Shown: positions 28,256 to 37,276, counted from the stretch's first letter. The stretch is 64,000 nucleotides of DNA from Bacillus alkalicellulosilyticus (GCF_002019795.1 NZ_KV917381.1:2946068-3010067), one strand, 5' to 3'. Notes: generated by a model from the letters alone, not told the origin. Numbers and translations are program-made.

Positions 28256-28393
28256 TTATTTTTGCTTCTTTTTCAAATACTCCGCACGTAGTTTTTCAAG
28301 TTTCTGCTTTTTATCAGTTTTAGCAGGCTTCTGTTTTTCATGATACTTTGTCACAGCAGCCTTTCCTTTGGTATCCAATTGATATTTCCCCAC
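28256..28393 (-). CDS. Small basic protein, 45 residues
   Basis: A GTG start at 28393, five bases after AGGTGAG, opens a frame of 45 codons, MGKYQLDTKGKAAV then KYHEKQKPAKTDKK, KLEKLRAEYLKKKQK. It is lysine-rich, probably one long helix at the C-terminus, with a proper ribosome site and a terminator 20 bases past its stop. Proteins with this GKYxLDxKGKAAVxKYHE pattern occur in bacilli but have no function that I know. It is too short for common gene-finder cutoffs. Confidence 0.7.
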   Translation of the reverse strand: MGKYQLDTKGKAAVTKYHEKQKPAKTDKKQKLEKLRAEYLKKKQK

Positions 28394-28672
28394 TTTTTCT
28401 CACCTACTTTTCTTATTTTTAAAGAGATTCTATTCAACAAATATAATATACCTTATTCACATTTTACTGAAAAACCTTAGTATTATTTTGTACTGCTAAC
28501 TTTAGATATATCAGAAAAAATAATAATCGATTTTTTCTTCATTCGTATCTCCAAAGGAAAAGGTATTTTCCAACATTGCTGGGCAGTATTGATCCAACTA
28601 TATATTTCTAGTAATAGCCACCAAATCTCTTCCAATAAGCGCAAAGCTTATTCTAAATTTTCCATAGCACTT

Positions 28673-29695
28673 TTAGTTCTCCATTAATTCTTCAATAAGG
28701 TCAATAGCACCCTTTAAACGGTCTTCATAATTACCTTTTAAGACTTTATACTGGATATTTTGATTGTCTAATAATTTTTTTAAATAATTGTTATTCTTTA
28801 ATCTTTCTTCTTCTTTGCCATGAATTCTTAAACCATCATCAACCCATTTTACATCTGGTTCAAGATAAATCCAGAGATCATAATCCTGTACTTTTGCTAT
28901 TTCATCAAGCACTTTTTGATGCTTATTATTGTATAGATTCGAATAAAACTGTGTCACAATTGTTTCAGTATCCAAAAACAAAAGCTTGTTTGCTCTTTCT
29001 ATCGCTTTTACCTCTTCCATTTTGTGACCATAGGCAATTTGTTGATAGTCCTCTTCTATTATGATTCCATCACAGCCTCCTAGTTCATCACACACTGTTC
29101 TTCCATACTCAGCTACATATGTTGTGTTGTAGATTTTCGCAAGATTTCTAACTAATGTTGATTTCCCACAGCTTTCTGTTCCAACAACGACAACTTTCTT
29201 AACAAAGTACGATTTAATGAAATCAGGGATATAATCCCAATGATGAAAAACTCCATCTTCACGAATTTTAGTAGCTGAAATAGGCATGTGTTTTCGGTTA
29301 GGGTCAATTAATACATGTTTTGTATTTGGATATAACTCACTAAACGTATCTTTATATGAAGGCTCAGAACTAAACACATAATCAATTGGTTTAGCAATTT
29401 TCTTTTTTATTAATTGACTCCCTTCCTTCCAATTATAGTCATCATTGCCGTAATCATCTTCTATGGCGATGACTTTGACATTCGGCATATCTTTTGTTAA
29501 TTTAGATAGCCAGCGCAATCGAATTTGAGGGTCGATCTCTTTCATTTTGGTACCTTCACATAGTTCTTTATCACGTTTAGAACTATGAGATAAAATGACA
29601 TATAGCTCATCTACAATAGAAGAAGCATAGATAATTGCATATACATGCCCCAGGTGAAGCGGAAGGAATTTTCCCCCAATAAAACCGACTGTCAT
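28673..29695 (-). CDS. nadR: NadR-type NMN adenylyltransferase / nicotinamide riboside kinase
   Basis: 340 residues, two enzymes in one chain. Residues ~1-165: nucleotidyltransferase with GGKFLPLHLGH and the late ISATKIR motif, joining NMN and ATP into NAD. Residues ~166-340: kinase with Walker A GTESCGKST that phosphorylates nicotinamide riboside to NMN, plus FLDTETIVTQFY. No N-terminal helix-turn-helix, so it lacks the repressor part of the enteric protein. The ATG overlaps the stop of pnuC, giving a two-gene salvage operon. Confidence 0.92.
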   Translation of the reverse strand: MTVGFIGGKFLPLHLGHVYAIIYASSIVDELYVILSHSSKRDKELCEGTKMKEIDPQIRLRWLSKLTKDMPNVKVIAIEDDYGNDDYNWKEGSQLIKKKIAKPIDYVFSSEPSYKDTFSELYPNTKHVLIDPNRKHMPISATKIREDGVFHHWDYIPDFIKSYFVKKVVVVGTESCGKSTLVRNLAKIYNTTYVAEYGRTVCDELGGCDGIIIEEDYQQIAYGHKMEEVKAIERANKLLFLDTETIVTQFYSNLYNNKHQKVLDEIAKVQDYDLWIYLEPDVKWVDDGLRIHGKEEERLKNNNYLKKLLDNQNIQYKVLKGNYEDRLKGAIDLIEELMEN

Positions 29696-30391
29696 TTATA
29701 GCACCTCCTGATTTTGTTTCATGTGCATTTTTCGCCAGTTAACATAGCCATATATACTATTTACGAGGAATGCTGACCACATGATAATCATTGAAATATC
29801 ATTTCCACCTTGAGATATCAGAGCACTTACCCAGAGTAAAATAGATAGAATATTTACCGATATCCACAGAAGCCATTGTTCGGCAAATCGCTTTAGCATA
29901 AGAATTTGTGCTGTTACGGACAATACATTTGTTGCTGAGTCATTCCAAACATTGTTACCACCTAAATATTTCAAGAAATATCCATAGACAACTGTCAGTA
30001 CTAAAACGCATATGATTGTGTAGAACCAGCCTGATTTTGATAGACGTTGAATTCGAACATCTTCTCCTTGTACATTATGTACGGTTTTGTTTTGACTCCA
30101 AAGATAAATTCCTATAAATTGAACTGGAAAATAAAATAGAGCATTTAACATCGTTTCACCATATAGGCCATAGCCATATGCAATGTAGGCATATGTGGCT
30201 GTCTGAACAATCCCGAAGTAATAGTTTGATATTTTACCCTTTGCAACTAACACGACACAAAACATTCCACTAATAGAAGCTATTAATCCTAGGAGAGAAT
30301 CCGACCATACAAAAAACAGATAAATATTAATCAATGTAAAAATTAATAACCACCCTTTTTCAAAACGTGTCCAATCTTTAAGAATAGCCAT
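29696..30391 (-). CDS. pnuC: PnuC nicotinamide riboside transporter
   Basis: 231 residues with seven predicted helices and the PnuC features W-rich ends, GKISNYYFGIVQTATYAYIAY and the helix FPVQFIGIYLWSQN. PnuC takes nicotinamide riboside in by facilitated diffusion, trapped by the kinase of NadR encoded immediately downstream. ATG preceded by GGGGGATTG. A phosphate-independent uptake and salvage route to NAD is therefore encoded as one unit. Confidence 0.92.
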   Translation of the reverse strand: MAILKDWTRFEKGWLLIFTLINIYLFFVWSDSLLGLIASISGMFCVVLVAKGKISNYYFGIVQTATYAYIAYGYGLYGETMLNALFYFPVQFIGIYLWSQNKTVHNVQGEDVRIQRLSKSGWFYTIICVLVLTVVYGYFLKYLGGNNVWNDSATNVLSVTAQILMLKRFAEQWLLWISVNILSILLWVSALISQGGNDISMIIMWSAFLVNSIYGYVNWRKMHMKQNQEVL

Positions 30392-30436
30392 TCAATCCCC
30401 CTGTTCTAGTAATAAACTTCTGCAAATATACCCAAC

Positions 30437-30541
30437 TTAATAATCAAACCAAAATCCTGCTATATTTAATCCTTTAATTGTTTCTAGGTTATCAGCATCC
30501 AATAGCATACCAACGCCTATTCCTCCAGTGTAGATATTCAT
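30437..30541 (-). CDS. Possible 34-residue ORF or gene remnant
   Basis: ATG at 30541 opens MNIYTGGIGVGMLLDADN then LETIKGLNIAGFWFDY and a stop. The composition is protein-like (GGIGVGM, a final aromatic cluster), but the nearest ribosome site, AGGTGA, is ~15 bases away, too far. It may be a real micro-protein or the surviving end of a lost gene. Low confidence. Confidence 0.3.
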   Translation of the reverse strand: MNIYTGGIGVGMLLDADNLETIKGLNIAGFWFDY

Positions 30542-30636
30542 TGTTGTACTTGACTTTCACCTATTAGATCTTTATTAATGTTCTTAATCCTTACATTTTT
30601 CAGTAACTACCCAACTTAGTAGATTTAATTATAGGA

Positions 30637-31752
30637 TTAGTTTAAATCTGAAAGGAAGACTCGGTATAGCTTATCGTCATTTTCATCAGGATTCCCACGT
30701 CCATCGGTGTTATTAGTAATGAAATAGAGGGATTGACCTTCTATTCGTATATCGCGAATTCTTCCAAGTCCAGATATGACTTCTCGTTGTTCACCTGTTT
30801 CAATGTTAAATTCTAACACAGCAGATCCTCTTAATGCTGCCACATATAATTTTCCATTATCATAGTCCATACCAGAAGGAGCCCACGTATTTGTATTTCC
30901 AGAAGTAAACAGGGGTGAAATCATCCCTTCTTGTTCCTCATGACCTTCAATGACCGGCCAGCCGTAATTTTGACCTGCTTCTATTACGTTAATTTCATCG
31001 TTTGCACTATTGCCGTGTTCACTTGAAAAAAGTGTACCGCTAGACGACCAAGTCAATCCTTGAGGATTTCGGTGTCCATAACTATACACGTAGGAATTCG
31101 AAAACGGATTATCACTCGGAATCGAGCCATCAAGATTCATTCTTACTATTTTCCCACCTAACGAATTGAGATCTTGTGCAATAGTAGGTACAGCCGCATC
31201 ACCGGTTGTTGCATAAAGCTTTCCGTCGTCACCTATTTTAAGCCTACCTCCATGATGAACTGTACCACTTGGGATTTCGTCAAGTAGTACACTCTTTTCT
31301 CGCCAAACGTTGTCTTCTAACCGTAATGTAACAATACGGTTTAATGGCCCAGAGCTATCAGCATAAGTATAATAGGCGTACGCTCTATTCGATTGTGAAA
31401 ATTCTGGGTCCAGTACGAACCCTAATAAGCCTGCTTCTGGCACTGAAGCAAGTTCTTTATCTAATACTACATCTTGCCTTTCCATTTCTCCATTTTCTAT
31501 TTTTATAATGGCTCCTTGTCTCTCTGTTACATAAAATGTATCTTCGAATAATTCTATCGACCAAGGAATAGTAAGGTTCTCCGCAATGACTTCTGGACTG
31601 TCATCTAGCTTTATTTGGTCTTGTTTGTCTTCCGTTTCTCCCTCTCCTAATGTCACTTCCTGGTCAGGCTCCGTATTTGGGTCGTCAATAGTAGTAGCAC
31701 ATCCTGCAATCATAAATAGTAGACATATAGATACGCCTATCATTTTTTTCAT
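30637..31752 (-). CDS. PQQ-type sugar dehydrogenase lipoprotein
   Basis: 371 residues from the ATG behind AGAGGTG, with signal peptide and lipobox IAGC. The rest is a six-bladed beta-propeller of the glucose/sorbosone dehydrogenase family: LTIPWSIELFEDTFYVTERQG, GTVHHGGRLKIGDDGKLYATTGD, YSYGHRNPQGLTW, NYGWPVIEGHE, APSGMDYDNGKLYVAALRG. Known members oxidise aldoses with PQQ bound by the conserved His and Arg residues. It faces outward on the membrane. Single gene; no PQQ biosynthesis genes seen. Confidence 0.9.
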   Translation of the reverse strand: MKKMIGVSICLLFMIAGCATTIDDPNTEPDQEVTLGEGETEDKQDQIKLDDSPEVIAENLTIPWSIELFEDTFYVTERQGAIIKIENGEMERQDVVLDKELASVPEAGLLGFVLDPEFSQSNRAYAYYTYADSSGPLNRIVTLRLEDNVWREKSVLLDEIPSGTVHHGGRLKIGDDGKLYATTGDAAVPTIAQDLNSLGGKIVRMNLDGSIPSDNPFSNSYVYSYGHRNPQGLTWSSSGTLFSSEHGNSANDEINVIEAGQNYGWPVIEGHEEQEGMISPLFTSGNTNTWAPSGMDYDNGKLYVAALRGSAVLEFNIETGEQREVISGLGRIRDIRIEGQSLYFITNNTDGRGNPDENDDKLYRVFLSDLN

Positions 31753-32071
31753 CGTAATCACCTCTACCTTTCACGTATTTTATAATAGAATTCTATTAAA
31801 ATTATTAAATCTAGCTTGAGCCCATATGTACATTCTCTCATAATGCCATCACAAAATAAAAACATCTACTTTTACCTTATGAAAACAACTAACAGAGGGA
31901 GTGTCTCGGATTATTTGTCATGTAGATTTGAACCAAATAAAAAAAGTGCAACAATTTCCTTGTTACACCTGTAATGCCATTACAAAAAAACTATTTGCAT
32001 GGGGAAATCTTTTTTGGTTCTCTAGCTCATGCCATGTTCTATTGTAAAAAGATGCGATTCATATACGTATT
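31753..32071. other. Intergenic region with a degraded repeat copy
   Basis: About 320 bases. Around 31936-31970 the leftward strand reads GGTGTAACAAGGAAATTG then TTGCACTTTTTTTATT, like the degraded repeat copy at 22252-22318. Nothing else recognisable. Confidence 0.35.
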
Positions 32072-32428
32072 TCACTTATAATATTGGCATATCATTAATA
32101 CATTACCATCACAATCTTTGAAGGTGAATTCAGCATGGTCGTCATATTGTTGGAGGGGCTGAAGGTCCACATTTTTCTCACTCAACATACGGTATGTACT
32201 TTCAATGTTTTCCGTGCTCAAAACAAAATATGCTTTTTCGGCAGGCGGTGAATCTACTGATTTAAATAGATGCATAACGTATTGTCCATATACTGTAAGT
32301 TCTACAAAATCATTAAAATCATAATTTCCTACAGAAAACCCAAGGTTCTCACAATACCATTGACTTGCATATTCTAGGTTTTTCACATAATGCATGATTC
32401 CAACAATCTCTTTCTTGACTATCTTCAT
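32072..32428 (-). CDS. VOC-family (glyoxalase-fold) protein
   Basis: 118 residues with the paired beta-alpha-beta-beta-beta units of the vicinal-oxygen-chelate fold: IMHYVKNLEYASQWYCENLGF, a central AYFVLSTENIESTYRMLSEK and a final FKDCDGNVLMICQY. Function ranges from dioxygenases to antibiotic-binding proteins; metal ligands are unclear here (His13 and a Gln/Cys-containing C-terminus), so it may be a binder. ATG preceded by GGGGGGAT. Confidence 0.8.
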   Translation of the reverse strand: MKIVKKEIVGIMHYVKNLEYASQWYCENLGFSVGNYDFNDFVELTVYGQYVMHLFKSVDSPPAEKAYFVLSTENIESTYRMLSEKNVDLQPLQQYDDHAEFTFKDCDGNVLMICQYYK

Positions 32429-32449
32429 TTTTATCCCCCCTACTTGGTT

Positions 32450-32505
32450 CCACTTTTGAAGTAACCTTCAACAAGAAAAAGCGAATACGCTTTATTAATC
32501 ACTCA
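32450..32505 (-). repeat. Intergenic repeat, copy D
   Basis: Leftward: GAGTGATTAATAAAGCGTATT, CGCTTTTTCTTGTTGAAGG, TTACTTC. It matches the second half of the family (GGGTATTCGCCTTTTCTTGTTGAGGTA). It lies 20 bases past the stop codon of the acetyltransferase gene at 32523. Confidence 0.5.
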
Positions 32506-32522
32506 TTGAAACTAAAAGTGAA

Positions 32523-32939
32523 TTAGTTGTTATTAAAAATCCAGGTTTTAAACTCGTCATTTTGTCCTTGTAATTTCCAACCTGATTTAAAATAATATTC
32601 ATTAAAATTGGAGTTAATCGGACATAATGCAACAATAGGCCATTCATTTATCGTTAATAACATCTTAGGTAATAATCCTTTTCCACGGTACATTTCGCTT
32701 ATCGCATATTGATATAAAGAAATACTATTTTGTGTTTTTTTTCGGTAAAATCGAAACGCTCCCACTACTTGACCTTCTACTGTTGCTACTACCAATTGCT
32801 TTCTTAATATGGCTGCTTTAATCCCAAGAGGACAAAGAAATTCTTCAGAATAAACTGCATTGTTATTGCGGTCTAGATTTTCGTTAAAGAAGGTCACTAC
32901 TTCTGATATATGAGTTGGGTTTGCTAAAGCTATTTGCAC
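32523..32939 (-). CDS. GNAT-family acetyltransferase
   Basis: 138 residues: HISEVVTFFNENLDR, the beta4 strand LYQYAISEMYRGKGLLPKML containing the acetyl-CoA-binding R-G-K-G, and the FNEYYFKSGWKLQG C-terminal part typical of the family. GTG start behind GGCGGAGAAGA, close to the codon. Acyl acceptor unknown. Confidence 0.78.
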   Translation of the reverse strand: MQIALANPTHISEVVTFFNENLDRNNNAVYSEEFLCPLGIKAAILRKQLVVATVEGQVVGAFRFYRKKTQNSISLYQYAISEMYRGKGLLPKMLLTINEWPIVALCPINSNFNEYYFKSGWKLQGQNDEFKTWIFNNN

Positions 32940-32966
32940 TCTTCTCCGCCCCTTACTTTAACACTT

Positions 32967-34004
32967 TTAAGAAATAAGAGATTTATATATTTCTCCAATT
33001 ATTCCATCTAATTGATGAACGCCTAATTCTGCATTCGTCATCATTACTGCACCTTTTTCTAAATGTGGATACGCCATCATCATACACTGAAATCCTACTC
33101 CCCAACCGAGTGATGTGATTTCCAGTTCTTTTTCCGAACCTTTAAGAAACACGCCTAATCCTGTCCAACTTTTACCTCTTTGTGGGGTAATCATTTCTTT
33201 TGCTAAACCTTCTGAAATTCCGAGTTTACTTTTTCCTTTTAAGGCATTCATTACTTCAAGAACTAGTGCTGCTAAATCTAATGAAGTTGACCATAATCCA
33301 GAGGCTGCTGGATAAGGGTATATAGGATACTTCCCATCTACTAATTCACCGTTTTTATTATGACCACAACAAAAGTTTCTTTCATTCATCTCTATCATCG
33401 TTGTGTTTAAATGGCTATTTCCCATCTCTAATGGGTTAAATATAAATTCATTCACTACCTGACAAAATGGTTTTTTCGTTACATCTTCAATTAGCTGTTG
33501 AATCACACAAAAACCAGCATCTGAATAATGGAATTCACGTTCTGGCTCGCACTGTACTTTAATAGGAACTTTACAATAAGGCGTTATACCTTCTAACAAT
33601 TCAACCATTGAAGGATTGATATCACCGGGACTTAATTCAGAAAAACTCCCCTCAGGATCCTTGATTCCAGATTGATGGCAAAGCAAGTTTCGTAACGTTA
33701 CTTTTTTATGACTTGTAAATATATCTTCAGGTACTTTCCACGTTACAAGTCTTTCATTTACATTTTCATCAAAATTAAGAAGCCCTTCTTCAACTAGCTT
33801 TATCGCCAATATCCCTGTTAAAAACTTGCTAATAGAGCAAGCACTGAAAACCGAATTCCCATTTACTTTTCTATTGCTTTTTGCTTCGAGTATACCGTAA
33901 TTTACTGTTCCACTGATTTGACCGTTTTCAATCAATGCAATACTCATACCGTTTACATTATAATGTTCCATTCGTTCTCCAATGTTAATGTTTTTTATTT
34001 GCAT
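32967..34004 (-). CDS. Serine hydrolase of the class C beta-lactamase/esterase family
   Basis: 345 residues without a signal peptide. The S-x-x-K nucleophile is in FSACSISKFLTG (about residue 56), Y-x-x motif as YSDAGFC near 166, and the final active-site triad strand near HQLDGIIG. Landmarks LLCHQSGI and AASGLWSTSLDLA are typical. Such proteins include esterases, D-aminopeptidases and penicillin-binding-like enzymes; lacking an export signal it is probably a cytoplasmic esterase. ATG behind GAGGGGG. The upstream acetyltransferase-type genes are single units. Confidence 0.85.
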   Translation of the reverse strand: MQIKNINIGERMEHYNVNGMSIALIENGQISGTVNYGILEAKSNRKVNGNSVFSACSISKFLTGILAIKLVEEGLLNFDENVNERLVTWKVPEDIFTSHKKVTLRNLLCHQSGIKDPEGSFSELSPGDINPSMVELLEGITPYCKVPIKVQCEPEREFHYSDAGFCVIQQLIEDVTKKPFCQVVNEFIFNPLEMGNSHLNTTMIEMNERNFCCGHNKNGELVDGKYPIYPYPAASGLWSTSLDLAALVLEVMNALKGKSKLGISEGLAKEMITPQRGKSWTGLGVFLKGSEKELEITSLGWGVGFQCMMMAYPHLEKGAVMMTNAELGVHQLDGIIGEIYKSLIS

Positions 34005-34123
34005 GTTTTCCCCCTCAATAACGTTATAAATGAATTATAACACGAATGTACGTTCGTTTGTATTAATATGGAAAACTGAATTCTTTATTTCTATAACTGC
34101 CCGTAATTTGAACAATGCTAATA

Positions 34124-34141
34124 GGCTGCTAGTAAGCAGCC
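34124..34141. terminator. Short hairpin past the acetyltransferase stop
   Basis: Perfect GGCTGCT / AGCAGCC stem with a four-base loop, seven bases from the 34148 stop codon; no proper T tract, so a weak terminator or 3' stabiliser. Confidence 0.45.
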
Positions 34142-34147
34142 TTCATG

Positions 34148-34699
34148 TTACGTTTTGAGGTGTTCGTACTCACTTTTAGTTAAGCCATACACGTATTCAT
34201 CGTAGTGTTGTCCGTTCGTGAATATCATATTTCTTAGCTTTCCTTCTTGGGTAAAACCGAGATGCTCTTGGAGAGCAATTGAATTTGTATTGAATGAGTA
34301 TACATACGCATTACTTTTTTGATAGCGGAGTTCTTCGAAATAATAACGTAATATTATCCTCACAGCATCCGAAGCATATCCTTTACGCCAGTGTTCTCGG
34401 AATATTGCGACTCCGTACTTAAATGTTCCATGTCGTGCATCACAACTATTGGTGTTGATGCTTCCAACCAGCTCACTATCAAAAGTTTCAATGGCAAGAA
34501 TAACATTATCTCCATTCACGTATTCAGACTCTCGGTTTGACGCCCACGACTTGGTTCCTTCCTCAGATCTGGGAAAGTAAATTACATCACACAGCCTTGC
34601 ACCCTGAGAATCGAAGTCATTTTGATGGAACTTCTCCCAGTCGGAAGCTAAAATAGGACGTAATCTAACCTTTTTACCTGACCAAATATAGTTATTCAA
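34148..34699 (-). CDS. RimJ/RimL-type GNAT acetyltransferase
   Basis: 183 residues with the ribosomal-protein-acetyltransferase arrangement: KKVRLRPILASDWEKFHQ, VGSINTNSCDARHGTFKYGVAI, EHWRKGYASDAVRIILRYYF (acetyl-CoA loop R-K-G-Y-A) and ALQEHLGFTQEGKLRNM. These enzymes acetylate N-termini, drugs or metabolites. TTG start behind GAGGAGAGG. Confidence 0.85.
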   Translation of the reverse strand: MNNYIWSGKKVRLRPILASDWEKFHQNDFDSQGARLCDVIYFPRSEEGTKSWASNRESEYVNGDNVILAIETFDSELVGSINTNSCDARHGTFKYGVAIFREHWRKGYASDAVRIILRYYFEELRYQKSNAYVYSFNTNSIALQEHLGFTQEGKLRNMIFTNGQHYDEYVYGLTKSEYEHLKT

Positions 34700-34890
34700 A
34701 AGTTCCTCTCCTCATCAGATAGCTAGTTGAATATCCATATACGGGGGAACTCCATAACTACTCTTGAGTACTCGTTATGTAATTCCTGATCCTACTCTCT
34801 GATATCCGCTTTTACTAATCGCAATTCTTTATCTTTTTCATCTTTACACAATATTCCTTCTGACCTGTTAGCAGAAAAAGATGATAGCTA

Positions 34891-35070
34891 TTAAGCTATT
34901 TCCAACCTATAGTGAAATTGTTTATTCCACATGGTCAATTGTAATTTGAACGCTTCTAATGTTTTAGCTACACCAGCATTATCATTAGTATCTGTAACAT
35001 TGTTTGCGATGTATTTGAGTTCTTCTATTGCATTCCCCATTGCTACAGGGTAACCACATAGTTGAAACAT
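34891..35070 (-). pseudogene. C-terminal fragment of a Cof-type HAD phosphatase
   Basis: Sixty codons read FQLCGYPVAMGNAIEELKYI then ANNVTDTNDNAGVAKTLEAF: the last motif block of Cof/HAD-IIB phosphatases, where G-N-A and D-x-N-x-x-G-V-A are conserved. The ~200 residues before it are gone. It begins two codons past the stop of the 35074 gene and in the same frame, so a deletion joined the two. Not expected to function. Confidence 0.85.
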
Positions 35071-35073
35071 TCC

Positions 35074-35307
35074 TTATTTAGAAAACCAGATTCTCGATAT
35101 TTGTAAAGGGTTAATAACTGACTTTAATCTACCGTCGGGATGAAATAATTTTATAGTTTCCATTTTCTTGAAATCGTATGATGCTTGCTCTAAGTTTTCC
35201 AATAGTTTACTTGTTTCACTTTCGCTAAGATGGAATGAAAGTGATTGACCAGCCAGCATAATCTCAGCTCTAGTATTATCTTTAGTTTCATTCTTTCTAC
35301 TAAACAT
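35074..35307 (-). CDS. Hypothetical 77-residue protein with the ISRIWFSK tail
   Basis: ATG behind AGGAGGCAAAT. The first half is polar (RAEIMLAGQSLSFHLSESET), then KLLENLEQASYDFKKM and a final strand KLFHPDGRLKSV followed by NPLQISRIWFSK. The last residues and their DNA recur at the end of the CdiI-like relic at 51.4 kb although the rest differs. No family recognised. Confidence 0.55.
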   Translation of the reverse strand: MFSRKNETKDNTRAEIMLAGQSLSFHLSESETSKLLENLEQASYDFKKMETIKLFHPDGRLKSVINPLQISRIWFSK

Positions 35308-35435
35308 TAAAATTTGCCTCCTCTTGTATTTTTACGTTACACTGTCTCACTTTTTTATTATTTTCATTTAATCGGACACCTTGTTACATTTGCTTTTATG
35401 CTCTATGTCAATTGGGCTGCCTTGTCCACGAAACT

Positions 35436-35858
35436 TTATTCATTCGGGTACAGATTCTGATATGTTTCAACGGTATGTATAATTAATTTCTTTAGGACAT
35501 TGATATCGATATCCGCTAATTTATTTACATAAATACAAGCCTTGCCCTTCGTATGTTTTCCAAAGTTTACTAATAATTTTTCTCTTTCCTCACTCTCATA
35601 GGATAAATAAAGACTAATTTTCGCCTTCCTTGGTGAAAAACCGACTAAGGGCGCATCCCCTTCATGTCCTGATGCATACTTATAGTGATAGCTACCAAAG
35701 CCTATAATACTAGGGCCCCACATTTTCGCTTCGTAACCAGTAACCTCTTCAAAGATTTCTACTAACTGATAAGCATCCGCTTTCTTCTTCTCATTTTCCA
35801 CACTTTCAATAAATTCAATGACGCTATTGTCGGTTTCTTTCGTCTTTGGTTCATACAT
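35436..35858 (-). CDS. DUF1801 protein, duplicate 1
   Basis: 140 residues of the DUF1801 (YdhG/YdeI-like) family: MWGPSIIGFGSYHYKYASG, GFSPRKAKISLYL and GKACIYVNKLADIDINVLKKL are its marks. These small proteins have a frataxin/YdhG-like fold and unknown role, possibly metal delivery. A near-identical copy is at 41466-41888, differing at about ten positions. ATG preceded by AGGAGGACG. Confidence 0.85.
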   Translation of the reverse strand: MYEPKTKETDNSVIEFIESVENEKKKADAYQLVEIFEEVTGYEAKMWGPSIIGFGSYHYKYASGHEGDAPLVGFSPRKAKISLYLSYESEEREKLLVNFGKHTKGKACIYVNKLADIDINVLKKLIIHTVETYQNLYPNE

Positions 35859-35982
35859 ACATTCGTCCTCCTACCCTAAGAGTATATACTCCTCTGCACT
35901 ACTGTCCTCACTATTACATACAAACAATTAAACTATAAAAAAGTCTTAGACTAATTTTTTTGAACAATATCGGTTTTTGATG

Positions 35983-36333
35983 CTACATCTGCTCCGTCAC
36001 AAGCAACCGATTTCCACTTGGATCATAGAACCAGAATTCTTTGCCAATCCCATCAATGAATCTTACAGTCTCTTCCGTATGTACGTTAGCCTCATTTAAT
36101 TCTCTATGTAATTTCTCTGCATCTTCAACGATGAATGATAGGACCGCATATTCATTGCCATTGATATCTTTATAATTCCACGTATCCTTTGATTCTACGA
36201 AAAAGATGGGGGCACTATTTGGGACTTTCATAATCCATTGGTCCCATTCTAGCTTTAAATGCTGCTGATACCAGGCTTTGGACTCTTCAATATTTCGGGA
36301 TGGTACAAATATAACAGAATATCCTTTGAGCAC
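35983..36333 (-). CDS. VOC-family protein
   Basis: 116 residues, one glyoxalase/bleomycin-resistance-like chain: FVPSRNIEESKAWYQQHLKLEW, then VLSFIVEDAEKLHRELNEANV and the end EFWFYDPSGNRLLVTE. No clear metal triad. Start ATG? the first codon used is TTG-like in context AGGAGAGG and the ribosome site supports this position. Substrate unknown; followed 65 bases upstream by a second VOC gene. Confidence 0.78.
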   Translation of the reverse strand: MLKGYSVIFVPSRNIEESKAWYQQHLKLEWDQWIMKVPNSAPIFFVESKDTWNYKDINGNEYAVLSFIVEDAEKLHRELNEANVHTEETVRFIDGIGKEFWFYDPSGNRLLVTEQM

Positions 36334-36398
36334 AATTAATTCCTCTCTTCACTAAGGTTTTTGTTCAATATCGAAATGCGATTGATTCACATCGTCAA

Positions 36399-36851
36399 TC
36401 AGGCCCCGTTTTCCATACCTCGTTCTTCTACTGCTCGAATGAAGTGCCCATCTGGATCATAAAAAGTAAAGTAGCCAAAATCATTATTTAGTACTGGTTC
36501 TTTCTCAATTTGCACACCAGATTGTTTAATCCGTTCGTGCAAAGCGAGCAAATTATTCGTCATTAACTCCATCATCGTCACATAGCCCGCATTGTTTGTG
36601 ATAAAAAAAGAATGAGGAAACACAAACTTTAATTGTGTGATTTCCTCAGGCTTGGTTTCCATTAAAAAAATACCAGGACCATTTCCATTTTTTAATCCAA
36701 CATGAGCCTCACCAAACTCAAAATCTGCTGAAATCAAATCATAGCCTAACACATCACAATAAAAATCGACCGACTTTCTCAAATCAGAGACTGGAAACCT
36801 CATGCAACAGTAACCGATAACATCCCCATCATTCATTTTTTGGTTCGGCAT
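36399..36851 (-). CDS. VOC-family protein
   Basis: 150 residues: YCCMRFPVSDLRKSVDFYCDVLGYDLIS, then HAGVLG-like AHVGLKNGNGPGIFLM, LHERIKQSGVQIEKEP and FGYFTFYDPDGHFIRAVE. The D-P-D-G-H-x-x-R/E ending is the usual last metal-ligand strand. It differs clearly from its 116-residue neighbour, so the two are not a recent duplication. Confidence 0.8.
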   Translation of the reverse strand: MPNQKMNDGDVIGYCCMRFPVSDLRKSVDFYCDVLGYDLISADFEFGEAHVGLKNGNGPGIFLMETKPEEITQLKFVFPHSFFITNNAGYVTMMELMTNNLLALHERIKQSGVQIEKEPVLNNDFGYFTFYDPDGHFIRAVEERGMENGA

Positions 36852-36922
36852 ATCTTACACTCTCCTTTTTATTAGCATAATATTTTATCACTTGCCGTTT
36901 CAGTAGAAACAGTAAATTACAT

Positions 36923-37276
36923 TCATTCAAATTCTTCTTTAAAGATTTTATAATGGTAGAATTCTTGGTTATCTATTTCAACATCCCTGCTATGGTGAAA
37001 GCCACATTTTACTATTACTTTATTCGAAGCTATATTTTGAGGTAGAACGACTGCATTTAGTTGTTCAACATTAGTCTTTTCAAATAAGTATTTCATTAAG
37101 CCTTTCACTGCTTGAGTTGTATAACCCTTGTTCCTATAATGCTTAGATATAGCAAAAGCTACTTCTCGATTTGGTAGACTAAGTTCCTCTTTAATACCGG
37201 TATTACAGAAACCGATCAATTGATCATTCTCTTTCAAAAATATCCCAAGCTTAAGCCATTTATCACCTACAATCAA
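36923..37276 (-). pseudogene. N-terminally truncated GNAT acetyltransferase
   Basis: The 117-codon frame begins at LGIFLKENDQLIGFCNTG, the middle of a RimJ-type acetyltransferase, and runs through AISKHYRNKGYTTQAVKGLMKYLF and NIASNKVIVKCGFHHSRDV to a normal end. About 50 N-terminal residues are missing and the TTG has no ribosome site. A strong AAAGGAGG with TTG lies 40 bases upstream, but its frame stops after 12 codons, so the true 5' end seems to have been lost by deletion. Confidence 0.65.

Noticed and set aside
29696-30640. NAD+-sensing riboswitch ahead of pnuC
   Set aside because: The ~240 bases upstream of pnuC show no recognisable NAD-II or preQ1-like pseudoknot; only a weak 34-codon ORF is seen.
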